NCBI RefSeq assembly: GCF_036227205.1
Contig: NZ_CP109442.1
Location: 3,472,001 to 3,536,000 of the forward strand
DNA from: Amycolatopsis sp. NBC_01480
Lineage (GTDB): Bacteria > Actinomycetota > Actinomycetes > Mycobacteriales > Pseudonocardiaceae
DNA length: 64,000 bases
Direction of reading: 5' to 3'
Under the pieces are notes generated by a model. It had not been told where the DNA came from. It ran no database searches and worked only from the letters and a program-made list of their open reading frames with translations. Made by a program: the position numbers and the translations under genes. The first letter of the stretch is position 1; every line of letters begins with the position of its first letter. This document shows positions 14,449 to 22,382 of this stretch, piece after piece.

Positions 14449-16380
14449 TCACGGCGCGCCCTTCAACCGGTAAATCACCGCGTCCTCGTTTCGGTACACC
14501 GCCTGCAGGAACGGCAGCCCGTCCAGCCCGATCAGCCCCGATTGGTACGCCGGGGACGGCGGCGCGGCCGGGCGGCCGAGGATCACCCAGCGCACGTTCA
14601 GCCTGGTCACGGCCGCGCGCACGGCCGGGTTCGCCGGGTACTCGTTGAAGTGGGCGGCCAGCAGTACGGCGTCGGACGGGGGCGCGGTGCCGTCGTCGTG
14701 GGCGGCGACCGTGCGGGTGCCGGTGAGGGCGTAGGTCCAGACCGTGCCGTCGTAGCGGTCGTTCATGGCCCATTCGCCCGGCTTGGCGAGCTTGCCCAGC
14801 TCGACCATCGCGCGTTCCTCGTCCGGGGTGATGTTCAGGGTGCGCGGGTCGGCGGCGCGGTAGCCGGGGGCCAGGCGCTCGCCGTTGAACTGCGCGTACA
14901 GGCCGTTCGTGACCGCCACGAACGCGAGCAGCACCACCGCGGCGACGGCGAACGCGGGCACCCGCGCCGGCAGCCGTTCGGCGATCCAGGCCTGGAGCGA
15001 CGCGAGACCGTGGCCCGCGATGAACGCCAGCGGCACGATCGCCATCGAGATGAACCGGTACGGGTCGTCCCACCACGGCCGGGAAAGCGCCATCACCAGC
15101 GAGGAATTCGAAGACGCGACGGCGATGTACGCGAGCCCGCTCAGCAGCGCGCTCAGCCCGATCCACCGCAGCCGGCCCAGCCGCCCGAAGAAGATGAAGC
15201 CCAGCAGCAGCGCGGCCGAAAGCCACAGCTGCGGGTGCGGCTCCCAGTGCTGGAACCCGAGCAGCGCGCCGAGCGCCGTCGTCGCGCGGTATTCGATCGG
15301 CCAGCCCAGGTACGGCAGGGTGCTGCCGGCCAGGCCCAGCGCGCCGAACAGCTGCAGCCACGCCACGAGCACCGAAACCACCGCGATCGGCAGCAGCGCC
15401 AGCAGGTCGCGGCCGATCCGCTTCAGCCGCGCGCCCGGCTCGGCCCACCGCTGCACCAGCAGCGGCCCGGCGAACAGGACCGCGCCGAACAGCGTCGACG
15501 AGTGCACACAAAGCAGCCCGACGGCCGACAGCACCAGCACCAACGCCGTGTCCGGCGCCGTCCGGTCCAGGTACCGGCGCAGCGCCACCGCGGCCAGCGG
15601 CGTCAGCGCGAGCCCCAGCAGGAACGGGTACAGCGGCCCGCGGCTCATCGACTCGTACATGCTCATCACGGGCGCCACCGAGACGACCGCGACCGCGCCG
15701 GCCAGCACCGCGCGGCCGCGGAACTCCCGCACCAGCACCGCCAGCGAAAGGGCCAGGAGGCCCGGCAGCAGCATGGTGTTCACGTCGAGCGTGAGCGGGA
15801 TCGACGCCCCGCTCAGCTGGTACTGCACGGCGGCCAGCAGGTGGTAGGCGTTGGGGTAGAACGGCGGCGTGGCGCTGCCGTACCAGTTCAGCGTGCCCAT
15901 GCCGGTGAGGCTGCCGTCGCCGGTCGAAGCGATGTAGCGGACGCCGTTCGCCGCGTACGGCGCGTCGCCGCCTTGCGCGATGGCGCCGAGGTGGCCCATG
16001 CCGTACACCGCCGCGTAACTGCCGATCACCGCCGCGAGGACCACACACCCGATCACCCCGAGGTGCCCGCGCCGCGCCCACAGCCCGGGTTCCGGCTCGG
16101 CCGGCCACCGGCGCCGCGTCAGCCGTCGCAGTCCAAACACGACGGCGGCGAACACCAGCGTGGTCAGCCCGTACGTGAGCGCGTTGTACGGCAGGCCCAG
16201 CGCGTGCGTCCACGGTCCGGCAAGGCCGCCGATCGCGTAGCTCAGCAACGGGGCCAGCCCGGCGAGCGCCCAGCCGCGCAAGCCTGCCGCGAGTCCTGTG
16301 AGCAGGCCGGGCAGCCCGAGCACGAGCAGCGTCACGGCTACGCCGGCCACATCGGACAGCAGCGTGGGTTCACTCGGCAA
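14449..16380 (-). CDS. DUF6541-type polytopic membrane protein, probable GT-C glycosyltransferase
   Basis: A 643-residue protein with a dozen or so hydrophobic helices and a soluble C-terminal segment of about 140 residues. It is a clear paralogue of 22383-24395: both share 'GWALAGLAPLLSYA' near residue 35, 'NGVRYIA/NGIRYIA' and 'TGDGSLxGMG' in the large extracytoplasmic loop, 'SRPWW(D/N)D', and the ending 'FLxAVYRN/FLKLDYRN'. This is the layout of actinobacterial DUF6541 proteins, thought to act as GT-C enzymes using polyprenyl-phosphate sugars outside the membrane. I choose the TTG at 16380 (GAGG upstream) because it aligns with the paralogue's ATG. The frame is open up to 16446. Confidence 0.7.
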   Translation of the reverse strand: MPSEPTLLSDVAGVAVTLLVLGLPGLLTGLAAGLRGWALAGLAPLLSYAIGGLAGPWTHALGLPYNALTYGLTTLVFAAVVFGLRRLTRRRWPAEPEPGLWARRGHLGVIGCVVLAAVIGSYAAVYGMGHLGAIAQGGDAPYAANGVRYIASTGDGSLTGMGTLNWYGSATPPFYPNAYHLLAAVQYQLSGASIPLTLDVNTMLLPGLLALSLAVLVREFRGRAVLAGAVAVVSVAPVMSMYESMSRGPLYPFLLGLALTPLAAVALRRYLDRTAPDTALVLVLSAVGLLCVHSSTLFGAVLFAGPLLVQRWAEPGARLKRIGRDLLALLPIAVVSVLVAWLQLFGALGLAGSTLPYLGWPIEYRATTALGALLGFQHWEPHPQLWLSAALLLGFIFFGRLGRLRWIGLSALLSGLAYIAVASSNSSLVMALSRPWWDDPYRFISMAIVPLAFIAGHGLASLQAWIAERLPARVPAFAVAAVVLLAFVAVTNGLYAQFNGERLAPGYRAADPRTLNITPDEERAMVELGKLAKPGEWAMNDRYDGTVWTYALTGTRTVAAHDDGTAPPSDAVLLAAHFNEYPANPAVRAAVTRLNVRWVILGRPAAPPSPAYQSGLIGLDGLPFLQAVYRNEDAVIYRLKGAP

Positions 16381-16641
16381 CAGACATCCTCGGCTGGTGA
16401 CGGATCCGCTCGACGCCCCAGGGAGCGCGGGAGAAGGAGGGAGCACAGATTAGCGGGACCCCACATACACCCGAACGGCTTATGTCCGCGGAGCGTAATA
16501 CCGCGATTGACTGGACTTGGTGAGGGAAGCGTCGAGGGGCGTGTTTTCCGGCGAATCACTCACGGGGTAGTCGCCGTGGTGGTCCACGGCGAACGGCGGC
16601 CGGCGGGGACGGCCGCGGCGGGGTGAGGCGAGGGGGATCGG
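16381..16641. promoter_or_regulatory. Divergent promoter region between two GT-C membrane protein genes
   Basis: About 260 bp separate divergent genes. The central part (about 16445-16510) is less GC-rich than its surroundings. No operator repeat is obvious. AGGGGGATC precedes the GTG at 16642 as a Shine-Dalgarno sequence. Confidence 0.35.
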
Positions 16642-18174
16642 GTGGGTTACGCGGTCGTGGCGTGCTGGCTGCTGCTGGCCGCGCTGGTCGTCGTGACCTG
16701 GGGCCGGATCGCCGCGGACCGCCGCTGGCGCGGGTTCGTGCTGCTGCTCACCCTGGGTTTCTCCTTGGTGCACCAGCTGTTGTTCGCCACCGTGACCGAC
16801 GCCGCGCTCGTCACCTTCAAGTACGCCCAGAACATCGCGGACGGCAATGGGCCGGTGTTCAATCCCGGTGACCGGTCCGAGGGCTACGCGAATTTCCTCT
16901 GGCTTGTCGTGGTGGCCCTGCCGAAAGCCGCATTCGGCGCGGATATCAAGACGTCCGCGGTTGTCCTCGGGGCCGCTTCGACGTTCGGCTGTGTTCTCAT
17001 CGCGTACTTCCTGGTGAATCGCGTCACCAAGCTCGCGCTGCCCGAGGGCGGCGAAGCGCGCCCAGCCGTCGGCGTCGCCGCCGCGGTGCTGACGGCGGGC
17101 GCGAGCGGCCTCGCGGTGTACGGCCCTTCCGGCACCGAGACGCCGTTCTTCGTGTTGGCGCTCCTCTCTGTCGCGTACGCGCTCGTCGCGTCCCGGCCGG
17201 TGGTCGCGGGCGTGCTCGTGGCGGGCGCGGTGATGACCCGGCCCGACGGCGTGGTGCCGGTGGTCGTGGCCGGGATCTGGCTCGTCGTGGCCGCCGCGCG
17301 CGGCCGGCACACCTGGTGGGCGCCGGCCGGCTACGGGCTGGGCGCGCTGGTGTTCCTGGTGCCGTGGACGGCGTGGCGCGCCACCTACTACCACCATTTC
17401 CTGCCCAGCCGGGCCCTACGCCCGCATGTGCCGGACTGGTCGTATCTGGCCGGTTTTTCCTTGGCGCACCTGGGTTTCCTGGCGATCGGCCTGATCGCGA
17501 TCGTGGCGCTGGCCGCGCGCCGCACCCACGGCCGTGCGGCGGCCGCGCGGTCTTCGCTGTGGCTGTTGTTCATCCTCGCGGCCGGGCTGACGCTGTTCGT
17601 GGCCATTCTGGACGAAGACCCCGGGCCGGCCTGGCAGCTGCTCGCGCCGGTGCCGCCGCTGCTGGCCGTCGCGGCCGTCGGGACGTACGCCGCGCTCACG
17701 GCCGCGAACCCGTCGCCGCGGCCGCGGACCGTTTCCCGGCTGGTGCCGGTGGCGGCGGCCGCGCTGACCGGCTTGGCGGTGCTGGCGTCGTTGCTCAGCC
17801 CGGACCTGCTGGCCGGGGTGCGCGACGAGCGCACGCAGACCGCGCAGCTCGCCGAGGCCGGCCAGTGGCTGGGTGCCTACCTGCCGGCGGGCGCCGTGGT
17901 GAGCGCGGCGGAGCCGGGCGCGATCGCCAGCCGCACCGGTTCACAGCTGTTCGTGGTCGGCCTGAGCGCGAACCGCGCGACCGTCGCCGTGACCGGCGGC
18001 TTCACCGAGCGGCAGAACTGCGCCGCCGGCCCGGACTCGACGCCGGCCGCGACGTTCCGCCGCATCGGCACGCCGTACTGGATCACCGTGTACCCGCGCG
18101 CCGACGAGGCGAGCCGCCTGATCGACGGCCTCGAGCAGGCCCCGGGCTTCCAGTACGTATCCTGCCCTGGATGA
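16642..18174 (+). CDS. AftB-like GT-C arabinofuranosyltransferase candidate
   Basis: A 510-residue polytopic membrane protein. The first extracytoplasmic loop reads 'DAALVTFKYAQNIADG' then 'GPVFNPGDRSEGYANFLW', the pattern of AftB-type GT-C enzymes (catalytic Asp in the first loop, VFNxGERxEGxTNxLW). About ten helices follow, then a C-terminal extracytoplasmic region. AftB adds terminal beta-1,2-arabinofuranose from decaprenyl-phospho-arabinose, and genes for that donor (dprE1, dprE2, ubiA, PAP2) are all in this window. In Mycobacterium aftB adjoins ubiA, which is not the case here, so orthology is uncertain. The stop overlaps the next gene by four bases (ATGA). Confidence 0.65.
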   Translation: MGYAVVACWLLLAALVVVTWGRIAADRRWRGFVLLLTLGFSLVHQLLFATVTDAALVTFKYAQNIADGNGPVFNPGDRSEGYANFLWLVVVALPKAAFGADIKTSAVVLGAASTFGCVLIAYFLVNRVTKLALPEGGEARPAVGVAAAVLTAGASGLAVYGPSGTETPFFVLALLSVAYALVASRPVVAGVLVAGAVMTRPDGVVPVVVAGIWLVVAAARGRHTWWAPAGYGLGALVFLVPWTAWRATYYHHFLPSRALRPHVPDWSYLAGFSLAHLGFLAIGLIAIVALAARRTHGRAAAARSSLWLLFILAAGLTLFVAILDEDPGPAWQLLAPVPPLLAVAAVGTYAALTAANPSPRPRTVSRLVPVAAAALTGLAVLASLLSPDLLAGVRDERTQTAQLAEAGQWLGAYLPAGAVVSAAEPGAIASRTGSQLFVVGLSANRATVAVTGGFTERQNCAAGPDSTPAATFRRIGTPYWITVYPRADEASRLIDGLEQAPGFQYVSCPG

Positions 18175-19589
18175 AAACCGTGGCCGAGCGGGTCCGGACG
18201 CGTCCGTCCCCAGCCCTCGGGTACGGCGTCTTCGGCGTGTCCCTGGCCGCGCTGCTGGTCCGGTTCCTGGTGCCGCGGCCGGTGTCCATGTCCGACAACG
18301 GCGACGGCTTCCGCGTGCTGTGCGGCGCCGGGATCACCTGGAAGAGCCTGCCGCAGCCGTACATCCGGCTCGAGTACGCGGCGACGCCCGGTGGCTGCGA
18401 CCCGAGCTACCAGCTGAGCCAGAGCTGGCTCGCGCGCCTGGCCGTCGACGTCGGGGACCTGTTCGGGCTGCACTCCGCGCTGAGCCTGGTGGTCCTGGGA
18501 GTGCTGGGCTGCGTGGTCGCGGCGGCGGCCGTGACGGCGGTGGTGCTGGGCCTCCCGTACGGTCCGCGCGTCCGGCTGCTGGTCGCGCTCGGGCTGCTGC
18601 TGGTGGTCGCGGACTCGGCGTTTTTCGGCTATTTCTCCTCGATCCTCGGCGAGGGCACGGCGTTCCTCGGGCTGCTGCTGGCCGTCGGCGGGCTGCTGCT
18701 CACCGCGCGTCCCGGCCGGTGGAGCCAGGTGGGACTGGCCGTGACCGCCGTCGGCGGACTGGTCGCGGTGAACGCCAAGGTGCAGACGCTGATGATCCTG
18801 CCGCTGCTGGCCGTCGCCGTGCTGCTGGTCCGGCCCGGAACCCGGCGACGGTGGCTGCCGGGGCTGCTCGTCGTCGCCGTGCTGATGGGCGGGACGTGGT
18901 GGGCGCAGAGCAGTGTCGCCCCGGCCCGCGCGCCGGACGGCACCTGGTCGTCGGTGCCGGGCTCGGACTCCAGCGAGATCAACGTGGTCAACACCATCTT
19001 CCTGAACATCGTGGACGGACGGCACGACGCGGCCGCCGACCTCGCGGCGCTGGGGCTGCCGCCGTCGTTCGCGCAGTACGCCGGCAACGGCTGGTGGCAC
19101 CCGCACCCGGTGATCATCGACCCGCTGTACCCGCGGTATCGGGACCGGATGACGCGCGGGAACGTCGCCGCCTTCTTCGCCACCCACCCGTCCCGCACGC
19201 TGGCGGTGCTGAACCGCGCGGCGGGCGACCTGCTGGCCGCGCGGCCGGACTATCTCGGCAGCTTCACGGCGTCGGCGGGCTTCGCGCCGCACGCGCAGGA
19301 GTACCGCGTGCCGGTCGTCTCGGGCCTCACGGGACTGCTCGCGCCGCTGGGCCTGTTCGCCCTCGTCCCGCTGTGGTTGTTCGTCGCCTGGCGTGGCTGG
19401 CGGCACCGCCGAACCGCGCTGGGCGTGGTGCTGGGGCTGCTGCTGACCGTCGCGTTCGGACAGTTCGTCCTCGCGGCGCTGGGCGACGGCATCGAAAACG
19501 TCAAGCACCAGGCGGTCGCCCTGTTCGCCACGCTGGTCGCGCTGGTGCTCGCCGGAGTGGTGTGGCACCCAAAACCTACGCGAGCGTAG
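18171..19589 (+). CDS. Polytopic membrane protein, possible GT-C transferase
   Basis: A 472-residue protein with about ten predicted transmembrane helices and a large extracytoplasmic loop (about residues 245-370). An acidic 'SMSDNGDGFR' motif follows the first helix, where GT-C transferases carry catalytic aspartates. It is translationally coupled to the AftB-like gene upstream, so the two probably act on the same cell-wall glycan. I do not recognise a named family with confidence. Its last codons and stop lie inside a short hairpin (19573-19592). Confidence 0.6.
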   Translation: MKTVAERVRTRPSPALGYGVFGVSLAALLVRFLVPRPVSMSDNGDGFRVLCGAGITWKSLPQPYIRLEYAATPGGCDPSYQLSQSWLARLAVDVGDLFGLHSALSLVVLGVLGCVVAAAAVTAVVLGLPYGPRVRLLVALGLLLVVADSAFFGYFSSILGEGTAFLGLLLAVGGLLLTARPGRWSQVGLAVTAVGGLVAVNAKVQTLMILPLLAVAVLLVRPGTRRRWLPGLLVVAVLMGGTWWAQSSVAPARAPDGTWSSVPGSDSSEINVVNTIFLNIVDGRHDAAADLAALGLPPSFAQYAGNGWWHPHPVIIDPLYPRYRDRMTRGNVAAFFATHPSRTLAVLNRAAGDLLAARPDYLGSFTASAGFAPHAQEYRVPVVSGLTGLLAPLGLFALVPLWLFVAWRGWRHRRTALGVVLGLLLTVAFGQFVLAALGDGIENVKHQAVALFATLVALVLAGVVWHPKPTRA

Positions 19590-19592
19590 GTT
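19573..19592 (+). terminator. Hairpin spanning a stop codon
   Basis: AACCTACG and CGTAGGTT are perfect complements around a CGAG loop. The TAG stop of the upstream gene lies in the right arm. It is followed by no T-run, as usual for high-GC actinobacterial terminators. It sits 18 bases before the -10-like TAGCCT of the next gene. Confidence 0.5.
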
Positions 19593-19622
19593 CCGCCGCT
19601 CCGGCTCCCGTAGCCTGGATTC

Positions 19623-20366
19623 ATGGCTGACCTCGTGTACCCGCCCGTGCTCGTCGCGGCCCGGTTGATGTTCCGGCTCCTGGACAACCGGATCCGGATC
19701 GAGGGCGCGGAACACGTGCCGGCCAGCGGGGGCGCGGTGATCGCCTGCACCCACGTCAGCTACCTGGACTTCATCTACTGCGGCCTGGGCGCGCGCCCGT
19801 CGAAGCGGCTCGTGCGGTTCATGGCCAAGCAGGAGATCTTCTCGCACAGCGTCGGCGGGCCGCTGATGCGCGGGATGCACCACATTCCCGTCGACCGTGC
19901 CGCCGGCCAGGCCTCGTACGACGAGGCGGTGAAACGGCTGCGCGCGGGCGAGGTCGTCGGCGTCTTCCCGGAGGCGACGATCAGCCGCTCGTTCACCGTG
20001 AAGGACATCAAAACCGGCGCGGCGCGGATGGCCGCCGAGGCCGGCGTGCCGGTGATCCCGATGGCGCTGTGGGGCACGCAGCGGCTGTGGACCAAAGGCC
20101 ACCCGAAGGACCTGACCCACCGCCACGTGCCGATTTCGATCGTCCTGGGCGCGCCGATGCACCCGTCCGCCGAGGACGACTGCGAGGTGCTGACCAAGGA
20201 CCTGCGCGCCCGGATGTCCGAGCTGCTCGACCAGGCCCAATCGTCCTATCCGGACAGTCCGGCGGGCGAGGACGACCGCTGGTGGCTGCCCGCCCACCTC
20301 GGCGGCACCGCCCCGACCCCGGAGGCCGCCGCGGCTCTGGACCGCCGCCCCGGCGAGCGCGACTGA
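19623..20366 (+). CDS. PlsC-type 1-acyl-sn-glycerol-3-phosphate acyltransferase
   Basis: A 247-residue membrane-associated acyltransferase. The catalytic H-x4-D motif is 'HVSYLD' at about residue 43, motif II is 'GMHHIPVDR', motif III is 'GVFPEATIS' and motif IV 'VPVIPMALWG'. It acylates lysophosphatidate or a related lysolipid. TAGCCT lies six bases upstream of the ATG with no Shine-Dalgarno sequence, which suggests a leaderless transcript. A Trp/Pro-rich tail follows the catalytic domain. It converges on the HAD phosphatase gene with nine bases between stops. Confidence 0.87.
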   Translation: MADLVYPPVLVAARLMFRLLDNRIRIEGAEHVPASGGAVIACTHVSYLDFIYCGLGARPSKRLVRFMAKQEIFSHSVGGPLMRGMHHIPVDRAAGQASYDEAVKRLRAGEVVGVFPEATISRSFTVKDIKTGAARMAAEAGVPVIPMALWGTQRLWTKGHPKDLTHRHVPISIVLGAPMHPSAEDDCEVLTKDLRARMSELLDQAQSSYPDSPAGEDDRWWLPAHLGGTAPTPEAAAALDRRPGERD

Positions 20367-20374
20367 GGGCCGGG

Positions 20375-21190
20375 TCAGAACCAGCGTTCGAGGACTTCGG
20401 CCACGCCGTCCTCACCGGCCGGCCCGGTCACCTCGTCCGCGACCTCCAGCACGGCCGGGTGGCCGTTGGCCATCGCGACGCCGTGGCCCGCCCACTTGAG
20501 CATCTCGACGTCGTTCGGCATGTCCCCGAAGGCGATCACGTGCTCCGCGGTCACCGAGAAGCGCTCGGCCACCTCCGCGAGCCCGGTGGCCTTCGTGATG
20601 CCGTGCGCGGAGACCTCGATCAGGCCGCCGGACGAGGAGTACGTCACATCCACCGCGCCGTCGAAGATCGCGCGCGCCGCCTGGGCCATCTCCTCCGAGC
20701 GCATCTCGCGGTGGCTGATCAGGAGCTTGATCGCGGGGTGGCCGAGCACCTCGGCGCGCATCGCCGTGCGGCCTTCGTCACTGCCCCACGGATTGTGGTA
20801 CTCGGGCTCGATCACGAAGTTGCGCATGTCGTGGTCGACCTCGCCGGTGCCGATGCGCTCGGCCGCCAGCCGGCAGCCGGGCACGGCCTTCTCGATCGCG
20901 CTCGCGAGGTTGTGCAGCAGGTCCGGGGCCAGTTCGCCGTGCACGGCGGTCACTTCGTCGGCGCCGATGTCCAGCAGCACGGCGCCGTTCGCGCACACCG
21001 CGTAGCCGGTCAGGCCCAGCGGTTTGGCGATCGGCGCGATCCAGCGCGGCGGGCGGCCGGTGCACAGCACAAACGGCACGTCGTCGTCCCGCACGCGCTG
21101 AACCACCGCGACGGTGCGGTCGGAAACGATCTCTGAGGGGCCGAGCAGGGTGCCGTCGACGTCGGAAGCGACCAGGCGGGGTTTGTCCAC
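20375..21190 (-). CDS. Cof-type HAD-IIB family phosphatase
   Basis: A 271-residue haloacid-dehalogenase hydrolase. Motif I 'SDVDGTLLG' is at residues 9-17, motif II is in 'VLCTGRPP', and motifs III/IV are represented by the lysine of 'ATGLAEVAERF' context and 'AFGDMPNDVEML'. The central cap places it in the Cof/IIB subgroup, which dephosphorylates sugar phosphates, nucleotides or cofactor phosphates. GTG start at 21190; GACAAT lies a few bases upstream on this strand as a possible -10 of a leaderless message. The physiological substrate cannot be assigned. Confidence 0.85.
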   Translation of the reverse strand: MDKPRLVASDVDGTLLGPSEIVSDRTVAVVQRVRDDDVPFVLCTGRPPRWIAPIAKPLGLTGYAVCANGAVLLDIGADEVTAVHGELAPDLLHNLASAIEKAVPGCRLAAERIGTGEVDHDMRNFVIEPEYHNPWGSDEGRTAMRAEVLGHPAIKLLISHREMRSEEMAQAARAIFDGAVDVTYSSSGGLIEVSAHGITKATGLAEVAERFSVTAEHVIAFGDMPNDVEMLKWAGHGVAMANGHPAVLEVADEVTGPAGEDGVAEVLERWF

Positions 21191-21267
21191 CGGGCCATTG
21201 TCCCCGAACGGGCGCGGCCGCCGCCCGTTCGAGCGAATGTCGGTGCTGGGCGCTACCGTCCACCCTC

Positions 21268-22155
21268 GTGCGAGCAGGCATTGTGATCCTTCCGGAAGAT
21301 CGTTGGTGGGCGGCCGAGCCGAAGTGGCGGGCGGCCGAGGAGTACGGCTTCGACCACGCGTGGACGTACGACCACCTGGGCTGGCGGTCGCTGGTCGACG
21401 GGCCGTGGTTCTCCGCGGTGCCCACGCTGACCGCGGCGGCGATGGTCACGTCGCGCATCCGCCTGGGCACCTTCGTGGCGTCCCCGGTCGCGCGGCACCC
21501 GGTGCCGTTCGCGCGGGAGCTGATCACCCTCGACGACGTCTCCGACGGCCGTTTCGTGCTCGGCGTCGGCGCGGGCGTGGACAGCTCCAATTACGACACC
21601 CAGGTCCTCGACGCCCCCGACCTCACACCGCGCCAGCGCGCCGACCGCTTCACGGAGTTCGTCGAATCGCTCGACGGCCTGCTGATGACCGACCGGTTCG
21701 ACTTCGAGGGCGAGTACTACCGAGCCAGGGGCGCGCGGAACCTGCCCGGCACGGTGCAGCGGCCGCGGCTGCCGTTTGTGGTCGCCGCGAACGGCCCACG
21801 CACCATGACGCTGGCCGCCCGTTTCGGCGCCGGCTGGGCCACCACCGGCCGCGGCGGCGCCACCGTGGACGAGTGGTGGCAGGGCATCGCCGAGCTGAGC
21901 CGCGTCTTCGACGAGCGCCTCGACGCCTCCGGCCGCGAGCGCGCCGGCATCCAGCGGTACCTGAGCCTCGACGCCGCGCCGGTGTTCTCGCTGAGCAGCC
22001 TCGACGCGTTCCGCGACGCCGTGGACCGCGCGTCCGCGCTGGGTTTCACCGACGTGATCGTGCACTGGCCCCGCTCCGGCGGCCCGTACGAAGGCCGGGA
22101 ATCCGTGCTGGAGAAGGTCGTCGAGGACGTGTTGCCGACCCTGCACGAGGCCTGA
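21268..22155 (+). CDS. LLM-class (luciferase-like) flavin-dependent oxidoreductase
   Basis: A 295-residue TIM-barrel protein of the bacterial luciferase-like family. Typical segments are 'EEYGFDHAWTYDHLGW', 'TSRIRLGTFVASPVARHPVPFARE' (split here: TSRIRLGTFV, then ARHPVPFARE), and 'LDDVSDGRFVLGVGAG'. Members use FMN or F420. It is not luxA or luxB by context and is far from the LuxC/E pair, so a link to an aldehyde substrate is not supported. The GTG at 21268 has TACCGT eight bases upstream and no Shine-Dalgarno sequence, suggesting leaderless expression. Confidence 0.83.
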   Translation: MRAGIVILPEDRWWAAEPKWRAAEEYGFDHAWTYDHLGWRSLVDGPWFSAVPTLTAAAMVTSRIRLGTFVASPVARHPVPFARELITLDDVSDGRFVLGVGAGVDSSNYDTQVLDAPDLTPRQRADRFTEFVESLDGLLMTDRFDFEGEYYRARGARNLPGTVQRPRLPFVVAANGPRTMTLAARFGAGWATTGRGGATVDEWWQGIAELSRVFDERLDASGRERAGIQRYLSLDAAPVFSLSSLDAFRDAVDRASALGFTDVIVHWPRSGGPYEGRESVLEKVVEDVLPTLHEA

Positions 22156-22382
22156 GCCCGACGGCCGGACTGGGCCGATCGGGTGATATCCGTCTGTTCG
22201 GGAAACCGGGTTCCGGCATGAGGCGTCTCGATTTTCGAGAAGCAGAGGGGGAGCCGGCCGGGGGACGGTCTTCTCGCCCGGAGGGCCCCGGGGGGTTCGG
22301 GGGACGGGAGATCCTCGTGGTCGCAGTCGGGGAGCTGCGGCCACGAGGCTCCGGGTCTTAAAGGCTCCGGGCCTTTCAGTCC

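Noticed and set aside
13685..16213. 842-codon minus-strand ORF
   Set aside because: It overlaps the flippase-like gene antisense and the DUF6541 gene in another frame; composition is Arg/Ala/Gly-rich without domains.
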